DNA from: Crocinitomicaceae bacterium
GTDB lineage: Bacteria > Bacteroidota > Bacteroidia > Flavobacteriales_D > Crocinitomicaceae
DNA: 64,000 bases
Direction: 5' to 3'
Assembly (NCBI GenBank): GCA_014762645.1
Contig: JABURP010000052.1
Span: 60,028 to 124,027 of the forward strand
Part shown: piece by piece, positions 10,152 to 19,762 of the stretch
Numbering within the stretch: position 1 is the stretch's first letter
How the letters are laid out: every line of letters starts with the position of its first letter
Program-made: the position numbers and the translations under genes
The notes under the pieces: model-generated
The model's input: only the letters and a program-made list of their open reading frames with translations
What the model was told of the DNA's origin: nothing
Databases searched by the model: none

Positions 10152-10538
10152 ATGATCCAGGAAATAAAAACTTCTTCTGCCACAATTCGCTTAATATCGC
10201 CTGGTATAATCGAAAATATAATTCGTGACAATTCGGTTTTAGATATTTTGGAAATTAAGGAAATCAAAGCTGCCAATGAGGAAATGGCCGAAGGAAAAAA
10301 ATATGTTCTTCTTATAAATTCAGGGCAATACACCTCCATTACAAAAGAAGGAATGGAACTTTCTGCCAGTGAAACTTTTCAGCGAAACACAATTGCAAAA
10401 GCGCTTTTAGTAAACTCCCTGGGACACAGAATTGTTGGGAATTTCTATATAAAATTTAACAAGCCCTTTATCGTGACTCAGATTTTTTCTGATCGGGATA
10501 AAGCTATTTCCTGGTTGAAAACAAAATCAGAGGGTTAA
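10152..10538 (+). CDS. STAS/SpoIIAA-like small protein, DUF7793-like
   Basis: A 128-residue soluble protein with no signal peptide. The second half has the pattern of Bacteroidota DUF7793/STAS-SEC14-like proteins: a LLINSGQY strand, then an alpha segment ending in AKALLVNSLGHRIVGNFYIKFNKP, and a final DRDKAISWLKTK helix. The family's biochemical role is unknown. It starts 36 bases after the PorE-like gene and precedes a DinB-like gene, possibly as the tail of the same transcript. The family assignment is from memory of the conserved motif and is moderately secure. Confidence 0.65.
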   Translation: MIQEIKTSSATIRLISPGIIENIIRDNSVLDILEIKEIKAANEEMAEGKKYVLLINSGQYTSITKEGMELSASETFQRNTIAKALLVNSLGHRIVGNFYIKFNKPFIVTQIFSDRDKAISWLKTKSEG

Positions 10539-10561
10539 CTTTACATCCAAAAGATGTGCAA

Positions 10562-11020
10562 ATGAACCTATCTCATCAACTTGCAAAACACTTTAGAGAA
10601 GTTTATTTCGGAGGTAACTGGACGTGTTCCAATGTCAAAGAAAATCTTCAAAATCTGACATGGAAACAGGCTACTAAACAAGTTCATACGTTCAACACAA
10701 TCGCTACGCTAACCTATCACATGAATTATTTTGTTGAAGCGATTACCAGGGTATTGCAGGGTGAACCAATTAATGCACATGACAAGTACAGCTTCAATCA
10801 TCCCCCAATAAATTCACAGGATGATTGGGATCAAATGGTCGATAAAACATTACATAATGCGGAAGTTTTAGCCGAACTCATTGAGCAACTACCAGAAGAA
10901 AAAATAGGAGACACTTTCGAAGATGAGAAATACGGAATTTACTATCGAAATATTCATGGATTAATAGAGCATACTCATTATCATCTTGGTCAAATTGCAC
11001 TTATTAAAAAATTGGTCTGA
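10562..11020 (+). CDS. DinB-like putative metal-dependent protein
   Basis: The ATG at 10562 is preferred over a GTG six bases earlier. The 152-residue protein has the four-helix-bundle look of the DinB superfamily, with candidate metal-binding histidines in TYHMNYF (first helices) and in the C-terminal motif EHTHYHLGQI. Members include bacillithiol- or mycothiol-dependent transferases and DNA-damage-induced proteins of unknown activity; the substrate here cannot be predicted. Its stop codon overlaps the start of the downstream hydrolase (TGATG), so the two are probably co-translated. Confidence 0.75.
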   Translation: MNLSHQLAKHFREVYFGGNWTCSNVKENLQNLTWKQATKQVHTFNTIATLTYHMNYFVEAITRVLQGEPINAHDKYSFNHPPINSQDDWDQMVDKTLHNAEVLAELIEQLPEEKIGDTFEDEKYGIYYRNIHGLIEHTHYHLGQIALIKKLV

Positions 11021-11928
11021 TGAAATTGAATGTGAAATATCGCATTACCTGGGCGATCTACTTTTTTGTGGCCCTATCCCTGACTGCTTGCAGTTTTGAC
11101 AAGCTCTTTCTGGTTCCTACTGTTTCAGAGCCCGGTGCTTCAAATCATTCTGTTATTTCAAAAAACACTGGAGACACCACGTTTGTCACATTCGACAAAG
11201 ATCGTAACCCAATATTTTTAGATGATTCTGGTCCAACAGAATTTAGTTTTGACCTAAAAAACATCCAATTTGAAAGTAAATCAGGAAATACACTGACCTC
11301 CTGGCTGCTTTTACCAAAAAATGACCACAATGGAATCACACTGGTATTTTTTCACGGAAATGCCGGTAATGTATTACTCCAAAGTCAATTAGCGTTTCCA
11401 TTTGTAGAGCGGGGATATAAAATACTCTTGGTTGATTACAGTGGTTTTGGAAATTCAACTGGGCAAGCGACACGTGACAATGTGTTGTTGGATGGATACT
11501 CAGCTGTAGAATATGCCCTTCAGTCTGAGGAGCTAAAATCAGAAAAACTGGTCATTTATGGACAGTCACTTGGAGGACATCTTGCTATACCCGTTGCCCT
11601 GGAATACCAAGATGATATTGATGGAGTGGTTATAGAAGGAGCATTTTCATCACATCAGGACATAGCAGCTAAGCGTGCATGGATTCTGGCAAGAATATTT
11701 GTGGCTGAAAAATATTCGGCTAAAAAGACCATTCAGAAACTCCATAAGCCTGTTTTGATTATTCACAGTCGTGAAGATGAAACCATTCCTTTTAAAATGG
11801 GAGAAAAGCTTTATGAAAAGGCCAATCAACCAAAAGAATTTTATCCAATAGATAAGTGTCACATTTGCGGACCTATTTACTATGCAGATTCTATTGATGC
11901 TAAAATCAAAATGATACTTCAGGAATAA
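11020..11928 (+). CDS. Lipoprotein alpha/beta hydrolase
   Basis: A 302-residue protein with a lipoprotein signal (residues 1-24, LTAC lipobox). The alpha/beta-hydrolase fold is clear: FFHGNAGN oxyanion region, GFGNSTGQ, nucleophile elbow GQSLGG, acid in SREDETIPF and the final histidine in DKCHICGP. The residues between the lipid anchor and the hydrolase core are low in homology. It is similar to the YfhR/Bem46 type of serine hydrolases; the substrate is unknown. It is the last gene of a rightward run and ends at a bidirectional terminator. Confidence 0.85.
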   Translation: MKLNVKYRITWAIYFFVALSLTACSFDKLFLVPTVSEPGASNHSVISKNTGDTTFVTFDKDRNPIFLDDSGPTEFSFDLKNIQFESKSGNTLTSWLLLPKNDHNGITLVFFHGNAGNVLLQSQLAFPFVERGYKILLVDYSGFGNSTGQATRDNVLLDGYSAVEYALQSEELKSEKLVIYGQSLGGHLAIPVALEYQDDIDGVVIEGAFSSHQDIAAKRAWILARIFVAEKYSAKKTIQKLHKPVLIIHSREDETIPFKMGEKLYEKANQPKEFYPIDKCHICGPIYYADSIDAKIKMILQE

Positions 11929-11929
11929 A

Positions 11930-11962
11930 AAAATCCCGCTTCTGAGTAGGAAACGGGATTTT
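11930..11962. terminator. Bidirectional hairpin terminator
   Basis: A 9-bp perfect stem (AAAATCCCG with CGGGATTTT) and a 15-base loop lie between two convergent genes. A-rich and T-rich flanks on both sides suit termination of both the hydrolase transcript and the leftward SBBP gene. Confidence 0.8.
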
Positions 11963-11977
11963 AGAAAAGTCTTTTTT

Positions 11978-14900
11978 CTACTGCTTAATAATTCTACGAC
12001 TGACGATCTGATCACCTTTTACCATTTGTACAACATACATGCCTGAAGGTAATTCAGAAAAATCGAGAATTTGTACACCGGCATTTAAGTTTCTTCTGGT
12101 CATAACTACCTGACCATTGGACGAGGTAACAATGAGCAAGTCAAGGTTTTCCTGAACATCAATATTCAGGTTGCCATTGGTAGGATTCGGATAAAGTCTT
12201 ACTTCAAATGCGCTATTCTCATTGAACCCAATGTCATCAATAATAATGATATTGGTTACTTCAGAGAACTTTTTACAACCATTACCATCCGTATAAAGCA
12301 AGGTATAAGATCCGTTTTGTCCTTGAGCCACCCAGTCAAGCGAATCATTCGTACCACCCACTACCGGGTTTCCATTGAAATACCACTGATTTCCTGATGT
12401 GTAAGAGGATATCAACCACTGCCCTACTTCTAATATTACAGGTGCAGAAGGTAATGGGTTAATCGTAATATGTACCGAATCTTCTCCGAAACAACCATTG
12501 GCATCAAATGCATCTACATTGTAGGTAATATCCACATTCGTATAGGACCAAGGATCAGCTACGATATTACTTGAAAGTGAGGAAGCATTATCCCAGATAT
12601 AAGTCACTCCACCGGTTGCCATTAATTGTAATGAATCTCCGATACACATTGAGGTATCAGGTCCTGCATCAATGTTAGGTAGAGGATTCAGTGATACTGT
12701 CACGTTTGCCTCACTTTCACAACCCGTAGTTGTATTTGTCCCATTTACTGTATAAGTTGTTTGCACTATTGGTTTTACCCACGGACTAGACACATTTGTA
12801 GGAGACTGGAATGTAGGATGAGAATCCCACTGGTAAACATCAGCACCTGTAGCATTAAGTTGTGTTGAGTCTCCTTCACAAATACTAAAGTTAGCCCCGG
12901 CAGAAACATTTGGCAATGGATCAACAGAAATAAACACAGAATCCGAATTTGAACAACCATTTACATCCGTTCCGGTAACATAAAACCAGGTATCAGAAGA
13001 ATTAGAAGCCCATGGATTTTGTGAAGTTGTACTTGACAAATCCGGGTTTGCCTGCCATTGCCATGAAATTGCACCCGTTGCGAATAATTGTGTTGAATCA
13101 CCTATACAATGTGAGTCATTTGTACCAGCATTAACTCCTGGCAGGGATAAAGTAGATATTGTTACATTGTCTGAATCTGTACATCCATTTGCATCTGTTC
13201 CTGTTACTGTATAAGTTGTTTGTGAAGTTGGGAATGCCAAAGGATCAGCAATTGTAGTACTCGATAAAGTTGGAGATGGATTCCATGAATACGTCAAGGC
13301 ACCTGAAGCACCTAATTGAATGGTATCTCCCGAACACACTTGATCATCAACGCCTGCATTTACAACAGGAGGAGTGTAAATCGTAACCTGAACTGAATCA
13401 TACCCTTCACAACCATTACCGTCTGTTCCTGTGACGTAATACCATGTATCTGCTGTTGGTGAAGCAACTGGGTTTGGAATATTGAGTTGCGACAATGTAG
13501 CATCTACATCCCACTGATACGTCGTTGCTCCGGAAGCATTTAAGGCTCCTGAACCACCTGGACAAACGGAAAAACCAGCCCCGGCATCTACCGTAGGAAG
13601 TGAAAATACGCTAACCGTAGTATTTGCGGTAGCCTGACATCCGTTAAGATCCGTAATTGTAACTGAGTACGATCCTGCTGAGCTCGCCACTATAAAACTA
13701 TCGGTATCAGCAGTATTCCATAAATAAGATGTATATGAATCCGTATATAATACTACAGAATCACCATCACAAAAACTCAATGGTGTATCATTATAGATAG
13801 TTGGATTAGGAATTGCATTCACCGTAACCATTACGGTATCATAATCTATACAACCAGAAGCACTGGTGGTAAATACCGTGTAAACTGAAGTTGTGTTCGG
13901 AGATGCTGTTGTCGTACCACAGTTAGTACAGGATAAACTTCCTATATCTCCACTTAATACCGACCATGTTGGGTTTGTTCCGCCTGTAGCCGTCAGGTCC
14001 ACAGATTGTCCTACACAAATGGCAGTATCAGCAGAAGCTACAGTCGTTAACTGACAATACTTGATGGTACTATAGTCAAGATTTGATGTTCCACCATGAC
14101 TTGCACCTGTTACAAATATATTTTCAGACGCGTCCAATCTCATCTTCAATGCCTGATCAGATAATCCTGAAGGACCGTTAAATTTTGTATCCCAAACAAA
14201 AGCTCCTGCATCTGTATACTTAACAGTCGTATAATCATTGTTAGATCCTGAATTAAATGTATATCCCGTTAAGTAAACATAACCTGTACCAGAGAGTTGA
14301 ATATCTGTAGCTTCATCAAACGCCAATCCGTTACTGGTATATCTATGGTTCCATAGTTCGGTTCCCGCTGGGTTATATGCAATGGTATAATAATCTTCGG
14401 ATGAAGCATTTGACTTACTTCTACCCGTAACAAAAACATTTCCTGAAATCTGATCGACAGCTATCGCATTAATTCTATCCAGTGCCTCAGCATTCCCTGA
14501 ATACGTGCGTGTCCATTGATGCGTCAGTGAATTATTAAACTTCATCAGGACATAATCCTCTTCATGAACTGGGGCGTTGAATCCTTGTCCTCCTACATAT
14601 ACATTCCCGGAAGCATCTAAAGCAATTGCATGAGGAGTATCTAATCCATCAAAACCAGCATCTTGAGTGGTTGAATTTAACTGAACGCCACCAGAACTGT
14701 ACTTCATAACTAGAAAATCAACATACGTTGAACCTGACGAAAACTCAGCATGTCCAGCTACATAGTAGTTATTTGCAGCATCTGCGATAATAACTTTTCC
14801 TTCGTCATTATCGGGTGTACCATTGGTATCATCCCATTGAAAAACGCCAGCCGAACTGTATTTAATAATGATCCAGTCTATATCTGAAGCACTAAACGAG

Positions 14901-15376
14901 TAGGTTCCTGTCAGAATTACGTCATTATTCGAATCCGTAGTAATGTCTTTTCCACCGTCAAAATTATTTGAACCAGTATAGATTTGTGCCCAAAGTTGCG
15001 CTCCAGTCGCTCCGTCGTACTTTACAACAGCTATGTCCCAATCACTCCCGCCTATATATCGGGATCCTGTAACATAAATATCTCCATTACCGTCCATGGC
15101 CATAGCTTCTGCTTCATCTAAACCTGAACCTCCATAGGACATTTGCCAAATTTCATTGCCATTGGGATCATACTTAACGGTTACCCAGTCATAACTGGAC
15201 CCATTATAAGATGTTCCGGTAACATAAGTATTCCCTGAAGCGTCCAACTCTAAATCAACTGCCTGGTCAATAAAATTAGCTGGATGCTCAAAACGAGCTT
15301 CCCATTGGACATTAATTTGGGAGAAAGATAAATTCAAGAAAAGTGCACATAGAGCAAGTAGTGAAATTCTTGACAT
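11978..15376 (-). CDS. Giant SBBP beta-propeller/Ig-like protein with T9SS type A sorting domain
   Basis: A 1132-residue secreted protein, signal peptide 1-19. Residues 20-445 hold about eight SBBP-type repeats of roughly 50 residues (motif A-LDASGNVYVTG, then D-TVKY), predicted to form a beta-propeller. Residues 450-1030 hold seven or eight Ig-like repeats of about 80 residues, each starting with DAGxxxxxCxGDSxQLxATG and ending in VTGTDxNGCxxxDSV. The C-terminus (VRLYPNPTNGNLNID, then LPSGMYVVQM) is a type A T9SS sorting domain, a different class from the neighbouring adhesins. It stands alone, transcribed away from the adhesin cluster at 15587. A surface or secreted structural role is inferred. 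Confidence 0.9.
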   Translation of the reverse strand: MSRISLLALCALFLNLSFSQINVQWEARFEHPANFIDQAVDLELDASGNTYVTGTSYNGSSYDWVTVKYDPNGNEIWQMSYGGSGLDEAEAMAMDGNGDIYVTGSRYIGGSDWDIAVVKYDGATGAQLWAQIYTGSNNFDGGKDITTDSNNDVILTGTYSFSASDIDWIIIKYSSAGVFQWDDTNGTPDNDEGKVIIADAANNYYVAGHAEFSSGSTYVDFLVMKYSSGGVQLNSTTQDAGFDGLDTPHAIALDASGNVYVGGQGFNAPVHEEDYVLMKFNNSLTHQWTRTYSGNAEALDRINAIAVDQISGNVFVTGRSKSNASSEDYYTIAYNPAGTELWNHRYTSNGLAFDEATDIQLSGTGYVYLTGYTFNSGSNNDYTTVKYTDAGAFVWDTKFNGPSGLSDQALKMRLDASENIFVTGASHGGTSNLDYSTIKYCQLTTVASADTAICVGQSVDLTATGGTNPTWSVLSGDIGSLSCTNCGTTTASPNTTSVYTVFTTSASGCIDYDTVMVTVNAIPNPTIYNDTPLSFCDGDSVVLYTDSYTSYLWNTADTDSFIVASSAGSYSVTITDLNGCQATANTTVSVFSLPTVDAGAGFSVCPGGSGALNASGATTYQWDVDATLSQLNIPNPVASPTADTWYYVTGTDGNGCEGYDSVQVTIYTPPVVNAGVDDQVCSGDTIQLGASGALTYSWNPSPTLSSTTIADPLAFPTSQTTYTVTGTDANGCTDSDNVTISTLSLPGVNAGTNDSHCIGDSTQLFATGAISWQWQANPDLSSTTSQNPWASNSSDTWFYVTGTDVNGCSNSDSVFISVDPLPNVSAGANFSICEGDSTQLNATGADVYQWDSHPTFQSPTNVSSPWVKPIVQTTYTVNGTNTTTGCESEANVTVSLNPLPNIDAGPDTSMCIGDSLQLMATGGVTYIWDNASSLSSNIVADPWSYTNVDITYNVDAFDANGCFGEDSVHITINPLPSAPVILEVGQWLISSYTSGNQWYFNGNPVVGGTNDSLDWVAQGQNGSYTLLYTDGNGCKKFSEVTNIIIIDDIGFNENSAFEVRLYPNPTNGNLNIDVQENLDLLIVTSSNGQVVMTRRNLNAGVQILDFSELPSGMYVVQMVKGDQIVSRRIIKQ

Positions 15377-15402
15377 AAGTAATTTTTTAGCATTTCAATC
15401 TG

Positions 15403-15433
15403 CTAAAGTAAACAAAATGTGTGGTGATTCAAA
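15403..15433 (-). promoter_or_regulatory. Bacteroidota-type promoter of the SBBP/T9SS-A gene
   Basis: On the minus strand TTTG (15430-15433) is followed by 19 bases and TACTTTAG (15403-15410). This matches the -33 TTTG / -7 TAnnTTTG pattern with one mismatch. It would give a leader of about 20-25 bases before the ATG at 15376. Confidence 0.5.
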
Positions 15434-15461
15434 CAATTAATATCCTCTATGGAAAAGAAAT

Positions 15462-15509
15462 TCTACAGATAAACGAGTAAGGTCTATAGATAAACTCGTT
15501 CTACTGATA
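15462..15509. repeat. Three direct copies of TCTAYWGATA in a divergent control region
   Basis: Copies are TCTACAGATA (15462-15471), TCTATAGATA (15483-15492) and TCTACTGATA (15500-15509). The first two extend to share AAAC, followed by an inverted AACGAGT / ACTCGTT pair (15472-15478 and 15494-15500). They lie between the two divergent promoters, so they are candidate binding sites for a regulator of both surface-protein genes. Confidence 0.45.
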
Positions 15510-15526
15510 GATTAACTGAGACAAAG

Positions 15527-15558
15527 TTTGGTTTACTTCATTAATATTAATAATTTCG
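15527..15558 (+). promoter_or_regulatory. Bacteroidota-type promoter of the second T9SS module
   Basis: TTTG (15527-15530), a 20-base spacer and TAATTTCG (15551-15558) fit the -33/-7 pattern with one mismatch. The start codon at 15587 is about 28 bases further on, preceded closely by GAGG. Confidence 0.5.
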
Positions 15559-15586
15559 TGGTTTTATACCTACTCTAATTGAGGTA

Positions 15587-18500
15587 ATGATGAAAAAATT
15601 ACTACTACTACTTTGTATCTTGATTTCGGGGTACTTTTCATTTGCCACGCACGTTGTCGGAGGTGAAATAATTTATCAACACGTCGGAGGTTCTTCGTAC
15701 ATTTTAACGGTGAAATTGTATAGGGATTGTGACCCTGCATCTGTTGATTTTCCAGGATCCACCACTGTTAATGTAGATTTAGGAGATGGTACACCTTATA
15801 CTTCTTTCACCTTACCTCGACTTGGTAGAGATACATTAAATCCTCAACTGGATACGTGTGCGTTTGACCCGGGTATCTGTGTAGAGGAGGCAATTTATTC
15901 TTCAGTAGTTTCTTTACCGCCGGGTTCAGGAGGATATCACCTGTACTATACAATTTGTTGTAGAAATGGTAGTATTGACAATATTAACAGCCCCTTAAAT
16001 GCAAGAGAAACATTCTATGCGTATGTCCCGGACAATAATATTTATCTCACAAACTCAAGTCCCGTAATTTCGAACTTCCCGCCTGTTTATGTATGTAACC
16101 AGCAAGATTTAAGTCTTGACTTTGGTGCTACAGATGCAGATGGTGATTCATTAGTTTATTCTTTTTATACACCTTATGATGGTGTAAACGGTTCCGGAAT
16201 ATCTTACTCTGCCGCGCAACCCCCGAATAACTTTCAGAGTAGTACCGTTACATGGTTAGCATCCTATAGCGCAACAAGTCCACTGGACCCTTCAGGTTTT
16301 CCAGGTTTAAATATTGACCCTCAAACAGGTTTTATTACTGGTTCACCAGTCATGCAGGGACAGTTTGTTGTTGGAGTTAGAGTTGATGAGTACCGCGGTG
16401 ATAGTTTAATTGGACGAATCACGCGAGATTTCCAGTTTAATGTGGTAAACTGCCCTCCTCCACAAGATGCAGCTATCGGAACTATAGATGCGTGTAATGG
16501 ACTTGCCATAACTTTCGATAATCAATCTGGAGCTGGAGCAAATGGTTTCTGGTGGGATTTTGGTACTGGTAACCCCGCAGATACTTCTAATGCATTTGAA
16601 CCAACCTTTACGTATCCGTCAATCGGTACATACCCTGTGACATTGATCGCTCAAAAAGGAACCCTTTGTTCTGATACAGCAACATATAACTTAACTGTTT
16701 CAGGACTTAATGGTGACTTTACTTATGTAGATACGGTATGTATTGGCGAAGCAAATTCCTTTACTGATATCTCCGTTCCTGCAGCCAATGGAACTGTCAA
16801 TAGCTGGGATTGGGATTTTGGTGATGCCTCCAGTTCTACTGTGCAGAACCCATCACATGCGTTCGCTTCTTCAGGAGATTATAATGTTGAATTGATTGTA
16901 GGTACAGATGTGGGTTGTTTAGACACGGTGACACACATGATCCATGTTCAGGAACCACCACAGGCCGGAATAGCACCTATGCCTGGTTGTAACGGATTAT
17001 CCGTCAACTTTACCAATAGTTCTGATCCCGAAGCTTCAGGGTTTTTGTGGAATTTCGGAACAGGATTTCCTGCGGATACATCTAATCAAACGAACCCATC
17101 ATTTACATACGGTTCTTATGGGTCATATAATGTTTCACTGATTGCACAGGCAGGAACTTCTTGTGCGGATACAGCCACATATAATCTTATTGTTTCTGAT
17201 ATTACAGCTGATTTTACTGCGGTAGATACCACATGTACAAATGTATTAGTACCGTATACAGATGCTTCGTTTACCACTGGCGGCGGAGTAGTTGATACCT
17301 GGACATGGGATTTTGATGGAGCTGGTTCATCTACTCAACAGAACCCAAGTATAGGATTCACTGTAGCAGGAACATACAATGTACAACTCATTGCACAATC
17401 TGATTTAGGATGTATTGATTCTATTACTATTCCAATCGTCGTTGAAGATGCACCACAGGCACAAATTGGCCCTACAGATTTTTGTTCAGGATTAACGGTG
17501 GACTTTGTCAATAACTCCGGACCAGGAGCAGACGGGTTCCATTGGGATTTTGGAACCGGAAACCCGGGTGATACCAGCAATGTAGCAAGTCCAACATTTA
17601 CCTATCCTGGTTTTGGTTCATATACGGTAACACTAACTGCACAAACAGGTACTGCCTGTCAAACTATGACAACTTTACCTATTGTTGTTTCAGAAATTAC
17701 CGCAGATTTTGTTTCTGCAGATACCATCTGTGAAGGTGCACCAATTGCATTCTCAGATGCTTCAGTAACTCAGGCAGGTACAACAATAACAGATTGGGAC
17801 TGGAATTTTGGAGATCTAAATGTATCTTCTCAACAAAATCCAACTCACCAGTACAATGGTGTTAATGGTACCATACCGGTTCAATTAGTCGTTGAATCAA
17901 ACATTGGATGTACAGATACAGTTGTATACAATATTGAAGTAATGGCCATGCCTGTTGCAAATGCCGGATTGGATACGGCGGTTTGTGTCGCGAATCCTTC
18001 ATACCAACTCAACGGTTCGGTTACAGGGACATCCGGTGGTGTATGGTCCGGAAACGGTGGAGTTTTTACGCCAACGGCCACTAACCTTAATGCCACGTAT
18101 AATCCATCACTTGGCGAATTAAATGCAGGGTTTACAAACCTTGTACTTACGGCGAATGCAACAGCATACTGTGCTGCAGTTACTGATACAATGACTATTC
18201 AGTACCTGTCTACACCTACCGTAGATGCTGGTCCAACCATTAATGTATGTATAGATACCACGTATATTCAACTAGATGGTACGCTGGGATTCTCCACTAA
18301 TACAGTTTGGACTACAACCGGATCTGGAAGTTTTGATGATGATGGTTTATTAGATGCCACCTATACTTTCCAACCTTCTGAAATTGTAGCCGGAGACTCG
18401 ATTATGTTCCACATAGAAACATTCAACTTCTCAGGTTGTCCGGATGATCAGGATTCAGTGTGGTTGTACTTTAATGATTTCCCAACTATGAGTGTTGTAT

Positions 18501-19756
18501 ATGATGATACGGTTTGTGCAGGATTCCCAATCCCGTTAAACTCTAACACAAGTACAGGAAATGGTTGGTGGACAACTTCAGGTGATGGAACTTTTAATCC
18601 GGATTCTGCAGCCGCAACACTTTATAACCACGGATCAGTAGATGAATCAAACGGATTAGTGACCATTTATTTTGAAACACTAGATAATGGTGGCTGTCCT
18701 GCATTGTATGATACACTGGATATTGTAATTGTTCCATCCCCGACACCTGACTTTAGTTTTGTTGATACGTGTTTTGGTCTTGGAACTACCTTTACAGACT
18801 TGTCCACAAGTATTGATCCAATAACAAATTGGGACTGGACATTTGAAACTGGTCAGACCTCAACAAATCAAAATCCAACGCATACATTTAACACACCCGG
18901 TGTTCACCCGGTACAATTAATCGTTACTTCGGCTAATGGATGTCAGGATACACTTACATTGGATGTGACAGCTCACCATATACCAGTAGCCAATTTTGAT
19001 GTGCCATTCCCATGTATTAATCCATACACCATTTTTGTTGATTCATCTTATGTGACAGGAGACTCAATAGTTTCATGGTCGTGGGATTTCGGTGATGGAT
19101 CTGGTTCAAGTAATGAGCAAAATCCACTGTATACTTATTCAGGAACATCAGTGTACTCTGTGAACCTTTCTGTTACGTCAGGATTTGGATGCTCAAATGA
19201 TACTACAATTAATACACAGGTATTCCAGGGACCAACCGCTGCATTTAATGTAACTCCTCCAAGCGGAAATGTAGGAGCAGATATTAATTTTACAGATGCA
19301 TCTGTGGCAGATGTTAACCCAATAATTTCATGGACCTATGATTTTGGTGACAGTTCTGGTGTTGTAAGTGGACCTGATGCTATTCACCAGTTTGATCCTG
19401 AAGGAGAATATGAAGTTACTTATGTTATTATGGATGATCAGGGTTGTACAGATACGGTACAAATTACGGTTCCAATTTTCCACGGACCGCTAGTTCCGTC
19501 TGCATTCACACCGAATAATGACGGTAACAATGACTTTTTAATGATTCTTGGAGGTAATTATGAAACTGTAGACTTCAAGGTATACAACAACTGGGGAGAA
19601 GTGATCTATGAAACACAAGATCCGAATGCTGCAGGATGGGATGGTACGTATAAAGGTATTGACCAACCCATGGGTGTTTATGTCTACACAGCGGTTGTAA
19701 CCAGATTTGACGGTGAAGAAGTTACCCTAAGTGGTGATGTATCATTGATAAGATAA
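15587..19756 (+). CDS. Giant multi-PKD adhesin with gliding-type T9SS sorting domain
   Basis: A 1389-residue secreted protein. A signal peptide covers about residues 1-20, then the mature protein opens with THVVGGEIIYQHVGG, a start seen in many Bacteroidota type B T9SS cargos. About residues 300-790 hold alternating PKD domains (WDWDFGD, WNFGTG, WTWDFDG motifs). Residues 790-1060 hold Ig/PKD-like repeats with TTG/W patterns. Further PKD domains follow, then a type B C-terminal domain (PSAFTPNNDGNNDFL, NNWGEV, GWDGTYKG). It heads the second cargo-PorP-PorE triplet; the next gene begins 6 bases after its stop. A second ATG directly follows the first (15590) and could be the true start. Confidence 0.9.
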   Translation: MMKKLLLLLCILISGYFSFATHVVGGEIIYQHVGGSSYILTVKLYRDCDPASVDFPGSTTVNVDLGDGTPYTSFTLPRLGRDTLNPQLDTCAFDPGICVEEAIYSSVVSLPPGSGGYHLYYTICCRNGSIDNINSPLNARETFYAYVPDNNIYLTNSSPVISNFPPVYVCNQQDLSLDFGATDADGDSLVYSFYTPYDGVNGSGISYSAAQPPNNFQSSTVTWLASYSATSPLDPSGFPGLNIDPQTGFITGSPVMQGQFVVGVRVDEYRGDSLIGRITRDFQFNVVNCPPPQDAAIGTIDACNGLAITFDNQSGAGANGFWWDFGTGNPADTSNAFEPTFTYPSIGTYPVTLIAQKGTLCSDTATYNLTVSGLNGDFTYVDTVCIGEANSFTDISVPAANGTVNSWDWDFGDASSSTVQNPSHAFASSGDYNVELIVGTDVGCLDTVTHMIHVQEPPQAGIAPMPGCNGLSVNFTNSSDPEASGFLWNFGTGFPADTSNQTNPSFTYGSYGSYNVSLIAQAGTSCADTATYNLIVSDITADFTAVDTTCTNVLVPYTDASFTTGGGVVDTWTWDFDGAGSSTQQNPSIGFTVAGTYNVQLIAQSDLGCIDSITIPIVVEDAPQAQIGPTDFCSGLTVDFVNNSGPGADGFHWDFGTGNPGDTSNVASPTFTYPGFGSYTVTLTAQTGTACQTMTTLPIVVSEITADFVSADTICEGAPIAFSDASVTQAGTTITDWDWNFGDLNVSSQQNPTHQYNGVNGTIPVQLVVESNIGCTDTVVYNIEVMAMPVANAGLDTAVCVANPSYQLNGSVTGTSGGVWSGNGGVFTPTATNLNATYNPSLGELNAGFTNLVLTANATAYCAAVTDTMTIQYLSTPTVDAGPTINVCIDTTYIQLDGTLGFSTNTVWTTTGSGSFDDDGLLDATYTFQPSEIVAGDSIMFHIETFNFSGCPDDQDSVWLYFNDFPTMSVVYDDTVCAGFPIPLNSNTSTGNGWWTTSGDGTFNPDSAAATLYNHGSVDESNGLVTIYFETLDNGGCPALYDTLDIVIVPSPTPDFSFVDTCFGLGTTFTDLSTSIDPITNWDWTFETGQTSTNQNPTHTFNTPGVHPVQLIVTSANGCQDTLTLDVTAHHIPVANFDVPFPCINPYTIFVDSSYVTGDSIVSWSWDFGDGSGSSNEQNPLYTYSGTSVYSVNLSVTSGFGCSNDTTINTQVFQGPTAAFNVTPPSGNVGADINFTDASVADVNPIISWTYDFGDSSGVVSGPDAIHQFDPEGEYEVTYVIMDDQGCTDTVQITVPIFHGPLVPSAFTPNNDGNNDFLMILGGNYETVDFKVYNNWGEVIYETQDPNAAGWDGTYKGIDQPMGVYVYTAVVTRFDGEEVTLSGDVSLIR

Positions 19757-19762
19757 CGGAAG

